64,000 nucleotides of DNA from Flavobacteriales bacterium (GTDB lineage: Bacteria > Bacteroidota > Bacteroidia > Flavobacteriales_D > Crocinitomicaceae): the NCBI GenBank assembly GCA_947475095.1, contig CANJLG010000011.1, forward strand, positions 17,936 through 81,935. Direction: 5' to 3'. A program made the translations under genes and the position numbers. The notes beneath the pieces are model-generated. The model was given only the letters and a program-made list of their open reading frames with translations. It searched no databases and was not told the origin of the DNA. Shown here piece after piece: positions 33,901 to 42,069 of this stretch (position 1 is the stretch's first letter; every line of letters begins with the position of its first letter).

Positions 33901-35270
33901 CAGCAATTGTTTCAGCAACTGGAGGCGCTGGCACCTTAACTTATTCTTGGATGCCGGGTGGATTGAGTGGAGCTACTCAAAGTACATTATTAGCAAATAC
34001 CTACAATGTTACAGTTACAGACGGAAATGGCTGTACATCATCAACAACTGTAATCATTTCTGAACCTCCTGTACTTTCTTTAGTATCCTCTACTATTATC
34101 CCTGCAAATTGTGGTGTTAATGATGGATCAGCAACTGTAATTCCCTCAGGCGGAACTGGTGCTTATAGCTATGCTTGGTCGCCTATTGGTGGAACATTAG
34201 CCACCGCTTCAACTATTCCTGGTGGAGTGTATAATGTAGTAGTCACAGATGCGAATGGTTGTGTTAGTAATATGGATATTATCGTTTCAAATATTGGCGG
34301 TCCAACAGTAAGTATGCAATCTGCTACTGATGTTTCTTGTTATGGATTAAGTGATGGTTCTGCATCGGTCACAGTAAGTGGCGCAACTGCTCCATATACT
34401 TATTTATGGTCACCATTAGGCGGAACAGGAGCGAGTGCTTCGAATCTAACGGCAGGAAATTATAATGTAGCGGTGACAGATGCTGTGGGATGTATTGGTA
34501 CAGTATCCATAACCATAAGTAGTCCTACGCAAATATTAATTACTGAAACAATTTCAGCGGTAAATTGTCCTAATTTGGATGGTCAGATTACTACTACCGT
34601 TATGGGAGGTTCAGGACCATATACTTACCTTTGGTCGCCAAATGGTGAAACAAGTTCTTCATTAATTAATTTAGCAAGCGGAGATTATTCCTTACAAGTA
34701 AGTGATATAAATGGCTGTTCAATTAGTGAGTCGTATACGGTTAATAGTATAGGATCAATAGGGATAACAGCGACACCAATTTCAACAACTATAATTGAAG
34801 GAGAATCTGTCCAGATGAATGCATACGGTGCACTTACTTATAGTTGGTCACCAACAGTTGGATTAAATTGTAACACATGCTCAAATCCAATTGCAACGCC
34901 TACTTCAACCACAATTTATACAGTAACAGGAACTGATGCAGCCGGTTGTAGTGGCACGGCAGATGTCACAATAATTGTAGAAATAGATTGCCATGATTAT
35001 TTCATTCCTACTGTCTTTGCACCAAATGATGGAGGTCCAACAGAAAATAACATGCTTTGTGTGTTTGGAAATTGCATAGCTGAATTTAATTATGCCGTTT
35101 ATGATCGATGGGGAGAGAAGGTTTTTGAAACAAGTAATTTATCTAATTGTTGGGATGGATCGTTTAGAAACAAACCTTTAAATGCAGGTGTATTTGCTTA
35201 TAAATTCGTGGGGACCCTGTTTGATGGAACACGTGTTGTGGAGTCTGGAAATGTAACATTAGTAAGATAA
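30996..35270 (+). CDS. Giant secreted adhesin-like protein: DUF7948, SprB repeats, T9SS type B (gliding-associated) sorting domain
   Basis: 1424 residues with signal peptide (MKFIFFLAILFLVINQSFSQ). Residues ~35-270 match the DUF7948 type (SFVENLGQFDHEEN, IDFGSTKIFFGEKGVSYNF), then a propeller-like region (~280-620: NVYIIGGVDPMQLKKYNNAG, KNGNEL-type turns). About six SprB repeats occupy ~805-1250 (DNA 33411-34740), an Ig-like unit ~1251-1330, and the C-terminus (DYFIPTVFAPNDGG...VYDRWGEKVFETSN) is the gliding motility-associated type B sorting domain. The protein should leave the cell via T9SS and act on the surface in adhesion. A PorP/SprF gene starts 4 nt downstream, the usual partner that helps secrete type B-domain cargo. 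Confidence 0.87.
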   Translation: MKFIFFLAILFLVINQSFSQESIQATWGIEHSKNKSFVENLGQFDHEENLSTGKIKFAIDFGSTKIFFGEKGVSYNFLEIQKKSKGERAELMNQPVKTFVEHKQKEALTGKFLVKSDQVTMFWENASSDVEINGMNVTSDYHSYTFDNKNKVSQNINFVKGFEYIIYKNIYPNIDVKYEVHPVIGIKYAFILHAGADPTHIKMIYDRQLSLNDNAIHISTLFGDVIDHAPITFYEEERENAITSHYKLANNQITFELGAYDLTKSIVIDPWVQTPVFPLNWDCVWELDTDALGNVYIIGGVDPMQLKKYNNAGVLQWSYNTPYDTTQWLGTLATDDIGNSYVTNGTGYEILKVNTAGGLVWSNPAPSGGQLSTEFWNIAFNCDQTKLIIGGTGGNLNLHGRIYEVDMSNGNITTSTQVTATASLFGIPPQIQEVRGLTAAPNGKYYFVSLDTIGYLNDNLTLCGAGSTSLYEKNHGVNWSYKSENWRYNNTGIKVIRADANFVYLNKGNELQKRSLVNLSLIASVAIPGGVLSTPFLSDNVTENAGIDIDNCGNIYVGSKTGVYKFNSSLVQQAFYPTAFYVYDVRVSTGGDVVACGGSGNSSSATRTGGVQSFAASACAIIPITCCDATICIPQSLCDNDAPVTLTPAVSGGTWSGTGVSAGGVFSPSVVGPGNYTITYTLACGSESIIIPVSSCSSILAACVELNGTLSAINGVPSFSWQNSTTTIPCIAGFGSYCGIFTVAGAPVTAWSTFATGANIPAPSTWPIQLVDNLGTVVVYANLAAIPSCLVNPCLPFNFTIPTQTNVLCFGGTTGSATVSASGGTAPYSYTWTQGSLAGPTQSNLAAGSYTINVLDAALCPGTTTVVITQPATALTIGMSNTPTSCGGSSGTATAAPSGGTAPYSYLWTPSGGNSSLASNLSAGVYSVTITDNNGCQANGNTTVTTNGGPTISLVSSQNVSCFNGNNGSAIVSATGGAGTLTYSWMPGGLSGATQSTLLANTYNVTVTDGNGCTSSTTVIISEPPVLSLVSSTIIPANCGVNDGSATVIPSGGTGAYSYAWSPIGGTLATASTIPGGVYNVVVTDANGCVSNMDIIVSNIGGPTVSMQSATDVSCYGLSDGSASVTVSGATAPYTYLWSPLGGTGASASNLTAGNYNVAVTDAVGCIGTVSITISSPTQILITETISAVNCPNLDGQITTTVMGGSGPYTYLWSPNGETSSSLINLASGDYSLQVSDINGCSISESYTVNSIGSIGITATPISTTIIEGESVQMNAYGALTYSWSPTVGLNCNTCSNPIATPTSTTIYTVTGTDAAGCSGTADVTIIVEIDCHDYFIPTVFAPNDGGPTENNMLCVFGNCIAEFNYAVYDRWGEKVFETSNLSNCWDGSFRNKPLNAGVFAYKFVGTLFDGTRVVESGNVTLVR

Positions 35271-35274
35271 AAAT

Positions 35275-36294
35275 ATGAAAATACTGAGTCGTCAAATCTT
35301 AAAGTGTGTAGCGATACTAGCGTGTACTTGTACAATGTCATATGCGCAAGATGTGCATTTTTCACAAATAGAGTACTCACCACTCCTCTTAAATCCTGCG
35401 TTGAGCGGGGCAAATTCCACGGTAAATGGGGTGCTTAATTATCGGAGTCAATGGAATAGTGTGGCTATTCCATATAAAACGATTGCTGCTTCCGTGGATG
35501 GTAGATTTAATGATAATAAAAGAAAAAAAAATGGGATCATTGCTGGTGGGATTAGTTTTTTTAATGATCAAGCGGGGGATTTGAAAATCACATCCAACTC
35601 CGTGAATGTAAATCTTGCTTATCATTTAATTTTGGATGAATCCAACAAGATTGGCTTAGGAATTTCAACTGGATTTGGACAAAGATCAATTGATCCATAT
35701 GGAGGAAGATGGACCAGTCAATATAATGGTACCGTGTATAATAGTTCTTTGCCAAGTAATGAAGTGCTAAATATACCTAGCTTTTCATTTTTTGATGCAG
35801 GTGCAGGTCTTTTGTATTCCTATCAGCGAGATAAACACGCGAGTGTGAAATCTAATTTTAGCAATATAAATGTTGGTTTGGCGGCCTATCATCTAAATCG
35901 ACCAAGTAATTCTTTCCTCAATCAAGCAGATGATAAATTGTATGTGCGTTGGACTGCATTCGTCAATTCAACTATTTCCATTCCAAATTCTAAAGGGAGT
36001 ATTTTACCGGGAATTTATTTTCAAAAACAAGGGCCAGCAATGGAAATACTTTATGGATTGTATTACAAAACTCAATTGAGCACTAGAAATAGTGGGGGGA
36101 TTCATCAACCGACTGCGTTTTCTATTGGCTTGTTCAATCGGTTTAAAGATGCAATGGCAATTAAGTTTATGTATGAATTAGGTCCATACGCAGCCGGTTT
36201 TTGTTACGATTTAAACATTTCGAGTCTCAACGAAATTTCTAAAACAAGGGGTGGATTTGAATTTTTTCTCCGATTTAATTTGGCTAAAAAATAA
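35275..36294 (+). CDS. PorP/SprF-family type IX secretion membrane protein
   Basis: 339 residues. Signal peptide (MKILSRQILKCVAILACTCTMSYAQ), then the family opening DVHFSQIEYSPLLLNPALSG and a beta-barrel-like series of alternating strands ending in the short basic tail RFNLAKK. PorP/SprF proteins sit in the outer membrane and are needed for T9SS export or anchoring of specific cargo; SprF serves SprB in Flavobacterium. Here the gene follows the 1424-residue type B cargo by 4 nt, so that cargo is the likely client. A second family member lies at 61.0 kb with its own cargo. Confidence 0.9.
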   Translation: MKILSRQILKCVAILACTCTMSYAQDVHFSQIEYSPLLLNPALSGANSTVNGVLNYRSQWNSVAIPYKTIAASVDGRFNDNKRKKNGIIAGGISFFNDQAGDLKITSNSVNVNLAYHLILDESNKIGLGISTGFGQRSIDPYGGRWTSQYNGTVYNSSLPSNEVLNIPSFSFFDAGAGLLYSYQRDKHASVKSNFSNINVGLAAYHLNRPSNSFLNQADDKLYVRWTAFVNSTISIPNSKGSILPGIYFQKQGPAMEILYGLYYKTQLSTRNSGGIHQPTAFSIGLFNRFKDAMAIKFMYELGPYAAGFCYDLNISSLNEISKTRGGFEFFLRFNLAKK

Positions 36295-36632
36295 GCTTTC
36301 TGAAAGTTGTTATTTCGTATTTGTTGAGACAATCGCCAAACTGTAATTAATAAACTTTATTTATCTCTTATAGCTCTCTTGAGCTTGCTTTTATTTAGCA
36401 GTTATAAATATGAATAATCATTCAAAAATTTAAAATAGTACTGACTAATTGCTTTTTTACCACAAAATCTTTTTGTCATGATTTTAAATAAAAATATATG
36501 CCAAAAAGGGATTTAATTCATGTTTTTTTCGCTGGATTACATCCAGCGTTAAAAATAGTTAACCCCTAGGGGGTTATATAATTGTGTATGTGTTGGATAA
36601 GGGTAAATGTATTTTGAAGGATAATTTAAGGG
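36295..36632. other. Intergenic stretch with two short palindromes, no gene seen
   Basis: 338 nt without a convincing reading frame. It holds CGCTGGAT-TAC-ATCCAGCG (36530-36548) and TAACCCC-TAG-GGGGTTA (36560-36576), perfect small hairpins. It also contains TTGAGCTTGCTTTT near 36379, a sequence shared with the repeat cluster at 30857. The rest is AT-rich, with many A/T runs. Confidence 0.55.
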
Positions 36633-37907
36633 CTACTTATTCTTCAAGTCGAGTGTAAAATAGAATACATCCAACCACCCTTTCCATTTTCTTTTTTCAG
36701 CAAGCGTTTCGTTGTGCCAAATGAAAATAAAATCTCCACCATATTTCTGAACTTCCTCATACAATTTCGCAATTTTTTCCTTTGCTTCATCAATGCTTAA
36801 GTTAAGGTATTCATTTAGTGTCCCATCCATATAGGCGAAGGGGTGCACGCGGAGTTTTGTGACCTCATTTTTACTTAAATCAAACCAAAGAAACGATCGA
36901 GCTGTTCCTGCTCTGAATCCGGCAATATCGGCATAGCCCATGGTGTAGTCGTCTGTAATTTCTTGCTCTATTAAGGTTTGGTAACTCAGCGGAAATTCAA
37001 GTTTAAGATAATGTTGCCGGCTTTTGAAAACCCGTTTTGAAATTATTTCCTCTAGGCGTTCTATTTCTTCATGCAAATAAAAATAATAGCTCGTTGATTT
37101 ATAACTCGGATGAATTCCAATTTCGGCATGTTCACTCATTTTTTTAATTAAAGCTTGGTGTTTTGGATGCTTATGAGATAGATTCTTATCATATTTCCCG
37201 TAATCGCCAAGTAACCAGAACAAGAGAATGTTAAATCCTTTTTCTTTTGTATTGGTAATGATTTCATACGTATAAAAAGGGTCTTTTTTTAAGCCGCTTA
37301 AAACTTGTTGTCGCTCCATCAAGCGTTTTGTTTTTCCAAAGATAAGATCGCGTAGATTAGCCAAAGAAGATCGAATTATTCCCTTGTGTTTGTATGCGTA
37401 GGCATTATCAATATCAAATGTTGGTATAAACTGCTGCTCTTCTGGCTCAGATGCGGCAGAAAGAGATAGAAAATCAAGAATTGCGATACTCCAACGATCA
37501 CAAACGGCTGTTTCGTGCCACCCTAATTTATATAAAATGGAATTTTTCCCTTCAAATCGTCTATGTTTGTCCAATAGTTTATTGGAGTATTCTTCGATTC
37601 TGCTAAGAATATAAAATATACTGGCAAGAGGATCCACTACATCATCGAATTGAAGACATTTAAGCCCGTTAAAGTCTCCACTTTTTATCTGGTAGTCTCT
37701 AATTTTTTCATCGGAAAGGAGGGAGGACGGTATGATTTTTTTTACATTTTCGAAATGCCGATCCGAATAATTAAAACGTTGTCCATCAAGCCGATCAAAA
37801 GAAACAAAATCATTACATAAGGTGTATTGTATCCCTCTATTGGCGAAAATAAAGTCCAAGGTATAAATGAGTCTGTTGGAAATGGTATCGGTGTAAATAA
37901 AAAGCAT
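36633..37907 (-). CDS. Polysaccharide deacetylase-like protein
   Basis: 424 residues from ATG 37907, which overlaps the wecB stop as TAATG; the frame extends to 37934 but no better start exists. Residues ~1-150 form an N-terminal DUF7033-type segment (MLFIYTDTISNRLIYTLDF). The C-terminal ~270 residues resemble the NodB-type deacetylase barrel: FIPTFDIDNAYAYKHKG (Asp-Ile-Asp), EIGIHPSYKSTSY (the HPS metal-binding histidine) and FRAGTARSF, then FIFIWHNETL. Enzymes of this type remove N-acetyl groups from polysaccharides. Coupling to wecB suggests it works on a WecB-dependent surface glycan. Confidence 0.75.
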   Translation of the reverse strand: MLFIYTDTISNRLIYTLDFIFANRGIQYTLCNDFVSFDRLDGQRFNYSDRHFENVKKIIPSSLLSDEKIRDYQIKSGDFNGLKCLQFDDVVDPLASIFYILSRIEEYSNKLLDKHRRFEGKNSILYKLGWHETAVCDRWSIAILDFLSLSAASEPEEQQFIPTFDIDNAYAYKHKGIIRSSLANLRDLIFGKTKRLMERQQVLSGLKKDPFYTYEIITNTKEKGFNILLFWLLGDYGKYDKNLSHKHPKHQALIKKMSEHAEIGIHPSYKSTSYYFYLHEEIERLEEIISKRVFKSRQHYLKLEFPLSYQTLIEQEITDDYTMGYADIAGFRAGTARSFLWFDLSKNEVTKLRVHPFAYMDGTLNEYLNLSIDEAKEKIAKLYEEVQKYGGDFIFIWHNETLAEKRKWKGWLDVFYFTLDLKNK

Positions 37908-39058
37908 TAGAGATCGCTGATAATTTTTGAACAAATAAATTCTGCTGCATTTGCATCGCCATAAAAACTTGGGAAGGTGAAATCGTTACGCGTACTAAGG
38001 GTTTTAAAAGCATTACTAATTTTTTCTTCATTTGCTCCTGCTAAAACTGCGTTTCCGTTTTCTACAATTTCAATCCATTCTGTTTGATCTCTTAAAATCA
38101 CACAGGGTTTTTGGAAGAAAAAAGCCTCTTTTTGTAAACCACCACTATCGGTAATGATAAGTTGGGCATTTTTCTCCAAGGCAATAATGTCTATGAATCC
38201 AGCTGGCGGAATGAGTTTAATAGAAGCATTCGATTCAAGCATTATTCTTAGGTCAGGGTGAAGCAATTCATCCATTTTTTTACGAGTACGCGGATGCAGG
38301 GGTAAAATGATTGACCAAAGTGAGCTTAGCTGAATAGAGAGTAATGCCCTGAATATTGAATTCAAGTTCTTGGCATCATCGGTATTCGAATCGCGGTGTA
38401 TGGTGCACAAAATATAGTTGGAATTGGGGATATTTAATCCTTCCAAAATAGTTGATTTATCCTCGGATAATCCTGCAAAATGCATGCTGTTATCGTACAT
38501 TACATCTCCGCAATGGTAAATATTCGGGTGATCGATGCTAGCCTTGGATTGTCGCGTTAGATTAAACCCTTCTTTTTTTAAATTCGCAAGGCCTGTTGGG
38601 GTGGGTGTAAAAAGTAGCGTTGACATGTGATCACAGGCGATTCGATTAATTTCTTCTGGCATTGATTTGTTAAAGCTTCTCAATCCTGCTTCTACATGAA
38701 TCACCGGAATATGCATTTTTGCTGCAGCTAATGCACCTGCTACTGTTGAATTAGTATCGCCATAAACCAACACTGTATCTGGTTTTTCGTGCTCGAAAAT
38801 AGTTGCTAAGCCACTAATCATTTTTGCCGTTTGTTCTCCGTGCGATCCGCTTCCTACGTGTAAATTATGATGAGGTGGATCGATGTTCAACTCCTTAAAA
38901 AATACCTCCGACATATTCTCATCATAGTGTTGCCCTGTATGCACAATTATTTCAGTGAGAATATTCGAATAATTTGCTCGAATAGCCCTACTAATAGCAG
39001 ATGATTTTATGATTTGAGGGCGAGCACCGATAATAGTAATTATTTTTTTTGTTTTCAT
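37907..39058 (-). CDS. wecB: UDP-N-acetylglucosamine 2-epimerase (non-hydrolysing)
   Basis: 383 residues. WecB interconverts UDP-GlcNAc and UDP-ManNAc, feeding capsule, enterobacterial-common-antigen-like or sialic-acid-like glycans. Motifs: IGARPQIIKSSAI, HTGQHYDENMSEVFF, VYGDTNSTVAGALAA, HVEAGLRSFNKSMPEEINR and TDSGGLQKEAFFF followed by LRDQTEWIEIVENGNAVLAG. All are standard for the bacterial epimerase, which also has the usual length. It lies 3 nt after radC and directly before the deacetylase-like gene. Confidence 0.93.
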   Translation of the reverse strand: MKTKKIITIIGARPQIIKSSAISRAIRANYSNILTEIIVHTGQHYDENMSEVFFKELNIDPPHHNLHVGSGSHGEQTAKMISGLATIFEHEKPDTVLVYGDTNSTVAGALAAAKMHIPVIHVEAGLRSFNKSMPEEINRIACDHMSTLLFTPTPTGLANLKKEGFNLTRQSKASIDHPNIYHCGDVMYDNSMHFAGLSEDKSTILEGLNIPNSNYILCTIHRDSNTDDAKNLNSIFRALLSIQLSSLWSIILPLHPRTRKKMDELLHPDLRIMLESNASIKLIPPAGFIDIIALEKNAQLIITDSGGLQKEAFFFQKPCVILRDQTEWIEIVENGNAVLAGANEEKISNAFKTLSTRNDFTFPSFYGDANAAEFICSKIISDL

Positions 39059-39061
39059 AAC

Positions 39062-39748
39062 TTATAGTAGGCCTTCATCGGCGAAGCTAAAATAACCATT
39101 ATCTGTGAAAATAAGGTGGTCGAGGATGCTTAATTCGATGCATTTTCCAAATTGTATGAGTTGATTGGTCAGTTGAATGTCTTTTTGACTTGGTTTCAAA
39201 TTTCCACTTGGGTGATTATGACTAAGAATAATCCCTGTTGCATGCAAATCTAAAGCGTGTCGAAATATAATCTTTCCATCTGCTAATGTTCCGGTCATTC
39301 CTCCAATTGAAATTTGCTTGTGCTGTATTATTTCGTTGCTATTATTTAAGTATAATGCGAAAAATTCTTCATGATGAAGATCGGAAAGAAACGGACTTAA
39401 ATAAGCAAATGCTTGAGATGATTGAGTGATTTTTGTCTTTGATATTGGCATTGCTTTATTTCGCCTACGTCCCAGTTCTAAGCAGGCAATGATACTCACT
39501 GCCTTGGCTTGACCTATGCCTTTTATTTTCATTAGTTCGTTTGTTTGAACCCTGGAAAAGCGTAATAAATCACCGTCAAACTCTTTTAGGATCGTTTTGG
39601 CTAAGTCTAAGGCACTTTGATGCTGTGTTCCAGAGCCAATGAGTATCGCGATTAATTCCGCATCTGAAAGTGCTGATTTTCCTTTTAATAAGAGTTTTTC
39701 TCTTGGCCGATCATCTGCAGCCCAATTCTTTATTCCGTTTGTATTCAT
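39062..39748 (-). CDS. radC: RadC family protein (JAB/MPN metalloprotease fold)
   Basis: 228 residues. An N-terminal helix-hairpin-helix-like region (PREKLLLKGKSALSDAELIAILIGSG, LMKIKGIGQAKAVSI) precedes the JAMM motif HNHPSGNLKPSQKD with E in the upstream EEFFALYLN. RadC is widespread and was once linked to DNA repair, but its true function is not settled. It is the first gene of the minus-strand set radC-wecB-deacetylase, only 3 nt from wecB, so co-transcription seems likely although function is unrelated. Confidence 0.92.
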   Translation of the reverse strand: MNTNGIKNWAADDRPREKLLLKGKSALSDAELIAILIGSGTQHQSALDLAKTILKEFDGDLLRFSRVQTNELMKIKGIGQAKAVSIIACLELGRRRNKAMPISKTKITQSSQAFAYLSPFLSDLHHEEFFALYLNNSNEIIQHKQISIGGMTGTLADGKIIFRHALDLHATGIILSHNHPSGNLKPSQKDIQLTNQLIQFGKCIELSILDHLIFTDNGYFSFADEGLL

Positions 39749-40133
39749 TAAAAATTGTCGTGAATATTATTTTACTGCTCACTAAACAAGATTATGCCTT
39801 ATTTATTGAATGTAGAGATTGATTTATAATGCACTACGCTCGATTCACTTAAATGGCATCGAGCGGAGTCGAGAGGCACGGAACACAATTATTATTTCAT
39901 GAGTGAAGTGCTGCGCCAAGGCGAATCTTCATCCTCTCTTTGCCAATCGAGACTAAAAAAACAAATTATTGGCAATCGTACCAGTAAAAATATTTTAATG
40001 TTAAATGTCAAGAATTCATTATCTCCAATCCTAAGATACACTGAAACTACGATACGTTTTGATTTAAGTATCTCTCGACTTCGCTCGATTTACTTAAAGG
40101 GCATCGAGCGAAGTCGAGAGGCACGGTACACAA
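39749..40133. other. Intergenic region with imperfect direct-repeat pair
   Basis: 385 nt between radC and the 58-residue membrane-protein gene. Beyond the two repeat copies listed separately no coding region is convincing; a 92-codon plus-strand frame here runs across both repeats and into the antisense of the small gene, so it is dismissed. Confidence 0.6.
39837..39893. repeat. REP-like element, copy 1 (decayed left arm)
   Basis: 57 bp, 4 mismatches to copy 2 at 40082-40138 (offset 245). It carries the right arm ATCGAGCGGAGTCGAG but only part of the inverted left arm (ACTACGCTCGAT). Confidence 0.75.
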
Positions 40134-40138
40134 TTATT
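40072..40138. repeat. REP-like element, copy 2 (18-bp hairpin)
   Basis: TCTCGACTTCGCTCGAT-type left arm (40072-40089) and its perfect 18-bp inverted match (40103-40120) enclose a 13-nt loop. The following AGGCACGGTACACAATTATT extends the homology with copy 1 and covers the stop codon of the 58-residue gene (40134-40136). This CTCGACTTCGCTCGA palindrome type is familiar from Bacteroidota intergenic repeats. Confidence 0.75.
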
Positions 40139-40310
40139 TTTGTCTGTAATAAGCCCAAATTACTCCCATTGCAATAAATCCAACTCCCATTCCAATTGCA
40201 CCGCCAATTTCTTGTGCATTAAATAGCATTCCGATGCCAGCTCCAATAAACATACATCCAAAAAATACAACACCGCCAATTTTAATTCCACTTATCTTAT
40301 TTACTTCCAT
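40134..40310 (-). CDS. Small two-helix membrane protein, 58 residues
   Basis: Start ATG at 40310, stop TAA at 40134-40136. The protein begins MEVNKISGIKIGGVVFFGCM and has two glycine-rich hydrophobic segments (about residues 10-30 and 35-53: IGMGVGFIAMGVIWAYY), ending in a basic RQK tail. The codon structure is coherent across the whole frame and the stop is followed by a repeat element. It lies 18 nt after gcvT on the same strand, so it is probably the last gene of efp-gcvT. Glycine-zipper-like helices suggest an oligomeric membrane protein. Function unknown. Confidence 0.62.
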   Translation of the reverse strand: MEVNKISGIKIGGVVFFGCMFIGAGIGMLFNAQEIGGAIGMGVGFIAMGVIWAYYRQK

Positions 40311-40328
40311 TTTATTTTGAGTTTTAAG

Positions 40329-41411
40329 TTATTTTTTGTAAAAAGGCGCTTTAACCACTTTAGCTTTGATTCCTTTCTCACGAATTTCGATAAAAATTTC
40401 TGAGTCAATGGCACTATTTTCTATCGTAACATAGCCCATTCCAATCGCAATTTTCATACTTGGCGACATGGTGCCTGAGGTTACTTTTCCAATAACAACT
40501 TGATTAGCATCAAGAATAGGGTAGTCGTGGCGGGGAATTCCGCGATCTACCATTTCAAAAGCGATTAATTTTTTCGTAAGACCGGCTTCTTTTTGGGCTT
40601 TCAGAAACTCAGCATCAACAAAATCTTTTGTGAATTTCGTAATCCATCCTAATCCTGCCTCTAGTGGCGAAGTGGTATCATCAATATCGTTTCCATATAA
40701 GCAGAAGCCCATTTCTAAACGTAAGGTATCGCGTGCGGCTAATCCAATTGGTTTGATACCAAATGAATCTCCGGCTTTAAATACTTCGTTCCAAACTTTC
40801 TCGGCATCTTCATTTTTCACATAAATTTCAAATCCTCCTGATCCTGTATAACCGGTTGCGGAAATCATTACATTTTCAATGCCTGCAAAAGTTGCGTGCT
40901 GAAAAGTATAATAAACCATGGATGATAAATCAATTTCAGTAAGGGATTGCATCGCTTCGGCAGCTTTGGGACCTTGAATAGCTAATAATGAATACGTATC
41001 TGAAAGATTATGCATTTCCGCACCCATTGTGTTCTGTTGTGACATCCAGTTCCAGTCTTTTTCTATGTTTGATGCGTTGACTACGATAAAGTATTCTTCC
41101 GCATTTACGCGATAAATAATAAGATCGTCAACTATTCCACCTTTGCCATTCGGCATGCAAGAATATTGAGCTTTTCCATCCACTAATACGGAGGCATCAT
41201 TCGAAGAAAATGTTTGAATTAAAGCTAAGGCGTTGGGGCCTTTTATTACGAATTCACCCATGTGTGAAACATCAAATACACCAACACCGTTTCGAACGGT
41301 TTCATGTTCAGCGTTTACTCCTTCGTATTGTACTGGCATATTGTATCCAGCGAAAGGAACCATTTTGGCACCAAGTTGCTCGTGAACATGGGAAAGTGCT
41401 GTGTTTTTCAT
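40329..41411 (-). CDS. gcvT: Aminomethyltransferase, glycine cleavage T protein
   Basis: 360 residues. GcvT transfers the methylene group from aminomethyl-lipoyl-H protein to tetrahydrofolate, releasing ammonia. Motifs: [95 protein letters not shown], and [19 protein letters not shown]. These cover the folate-binding and catalytic aspartate regions. The gene is 30 nt downstream of efp and 18 nt upstream of the small membrane protein; other gcv genes are not in the window. Confidence 0.95.
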   Translation of the reverse strand: MKNTALSHVHEQLGAKMVPFAGYNMPVQYEGVNAEHETVRNGVGVFDVSHMGEFVIKGPNALALIQTFSSNDASVLVDGKAQYSCMPNGKGGIVDDLIIYRVNAEEYFIVVNASNIEKDWNWMSQQNTMGAEMHNLSDTYSLLAIQGPKAAEAMQSLTEIDLSSMVYYTFQHATFAGIENVMISATGYTGSGGFEIYVKNEDAEKVWNEVFKAGDSFGIKPIGLAARDTLRLEMGFCLYGNDIDDTTSPLEAGLGWITKFTKDFVDAEFLKAQKEAGLTKKLIAFEMVDRGIPRHDYPILDANQVVIGKVTSGTMSPSMKIAIGMGYVTIENSAIDSEIFIEIREKGIKAKVVKAPFYKK

Positions 41412-41441
41412 CGTATATTTTGAATTATTGTAATGTGATTC

Positions 41442-42008
41442 TTATGATTTAACGCGCTCTACGTAAATGCCTGTTCGCGTATCTACTTTAATCATTTCTC
41501 CATTTGCGATAAACAATGGAACTTTTACTTCAGCTCCGGTAGAAATGGTGGCGGGTTTCATTGAATTCGTTGCGGTATCACCTTTCACTCCTGGCTCTGT
41601 ATAGGTTACTTCAGCTGTGATATACATGGGTAATTCCACCACTAATGGCATTTCCTCTTCCGCATGAAACAAAATATTCGCAATCATTCCTTCTTGCAAA
41701 AAGCCTGGTTTTTCAACCATTTTTAAAGGAATGTTTACTTGCTCATAGCTTTCGTTATTCATAAAGATAAAGGAATCACTTTCTTGATAAAGATATTGAT
41801 ATTCTCTATTTTCGATCCGTACGATTTCAATTTTATGTCCAGCTGAGAAAGTATGATCCAATACTTTTTGGGACTCTATTTGACGCATTTTTGTACGCAC
41901 AAATGCAGGACCCTTCCCTGGTTTTACGTGTTGAAATTCAATGATCTGAAATAATTTTTCGTTGTGTCGAATACACAATCCGTTCCGTATCTCTGCAGTT
42001 GTAGCCAT
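41442..42008 (-). CDS. efp: Translation elongation factor P
   Basis: 188 residues, standard length. The three beta-barrel domains are recognisable: KLFQIIEFQHVKPGKGPAFVR with the modifiable lysine K32 at the tip of the PGKG loop, the middle OB domain (EYQYLYQESDSFIFMNNESYEQ) and the C-terminal domain with ADNG-type KPATISTGAEVKVPLFIANGEMIKVDTRTGIYVERV. EF-P relieves ribosome stalling at polyproline runs. That is notable here because the SPFH protein ends with eight prolines. A TATCTTTG box lies 17-24 nt before the start (minus strand 42032-42025). Confidence 0.96.
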   Translation of the reverse strand: MATTAEIRNGLCIRHNEKLFQIIEFQHVKPGKGPAFVRTKMRQIESQKVLDHTFSAGHKIEIVRIENREYQYLYQESDSFIFMNNESYEQVNIPLKMVEKPGFLQEGMIANILFHAEEEMPLVVELPMYITAEVTYTEPGVKGDTATNSMKPATISTGAEVKVPLFIANGEMIKVDTRTGIYVERVKS

Positions 42009-42069
42009 GGCTTAATTTTGGAGTCAAAGATAATAGAATTCTTAAAATACCCGAGAAATATACGCCTGC

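Noticed and set aside
33411..34740. Possible CRISPR-like or tandem DNA repeat array
   Set aside because: The periodicity comes from SprB protein repeats inside an open reading frame; DNA copies are too diverged and have no spacers.
39899..40177. Plus-strand frame of 92 codons
   Set aside because: It runs through both repeat copies and into the antisense of the 58-residue gene; composition is not protein-like.
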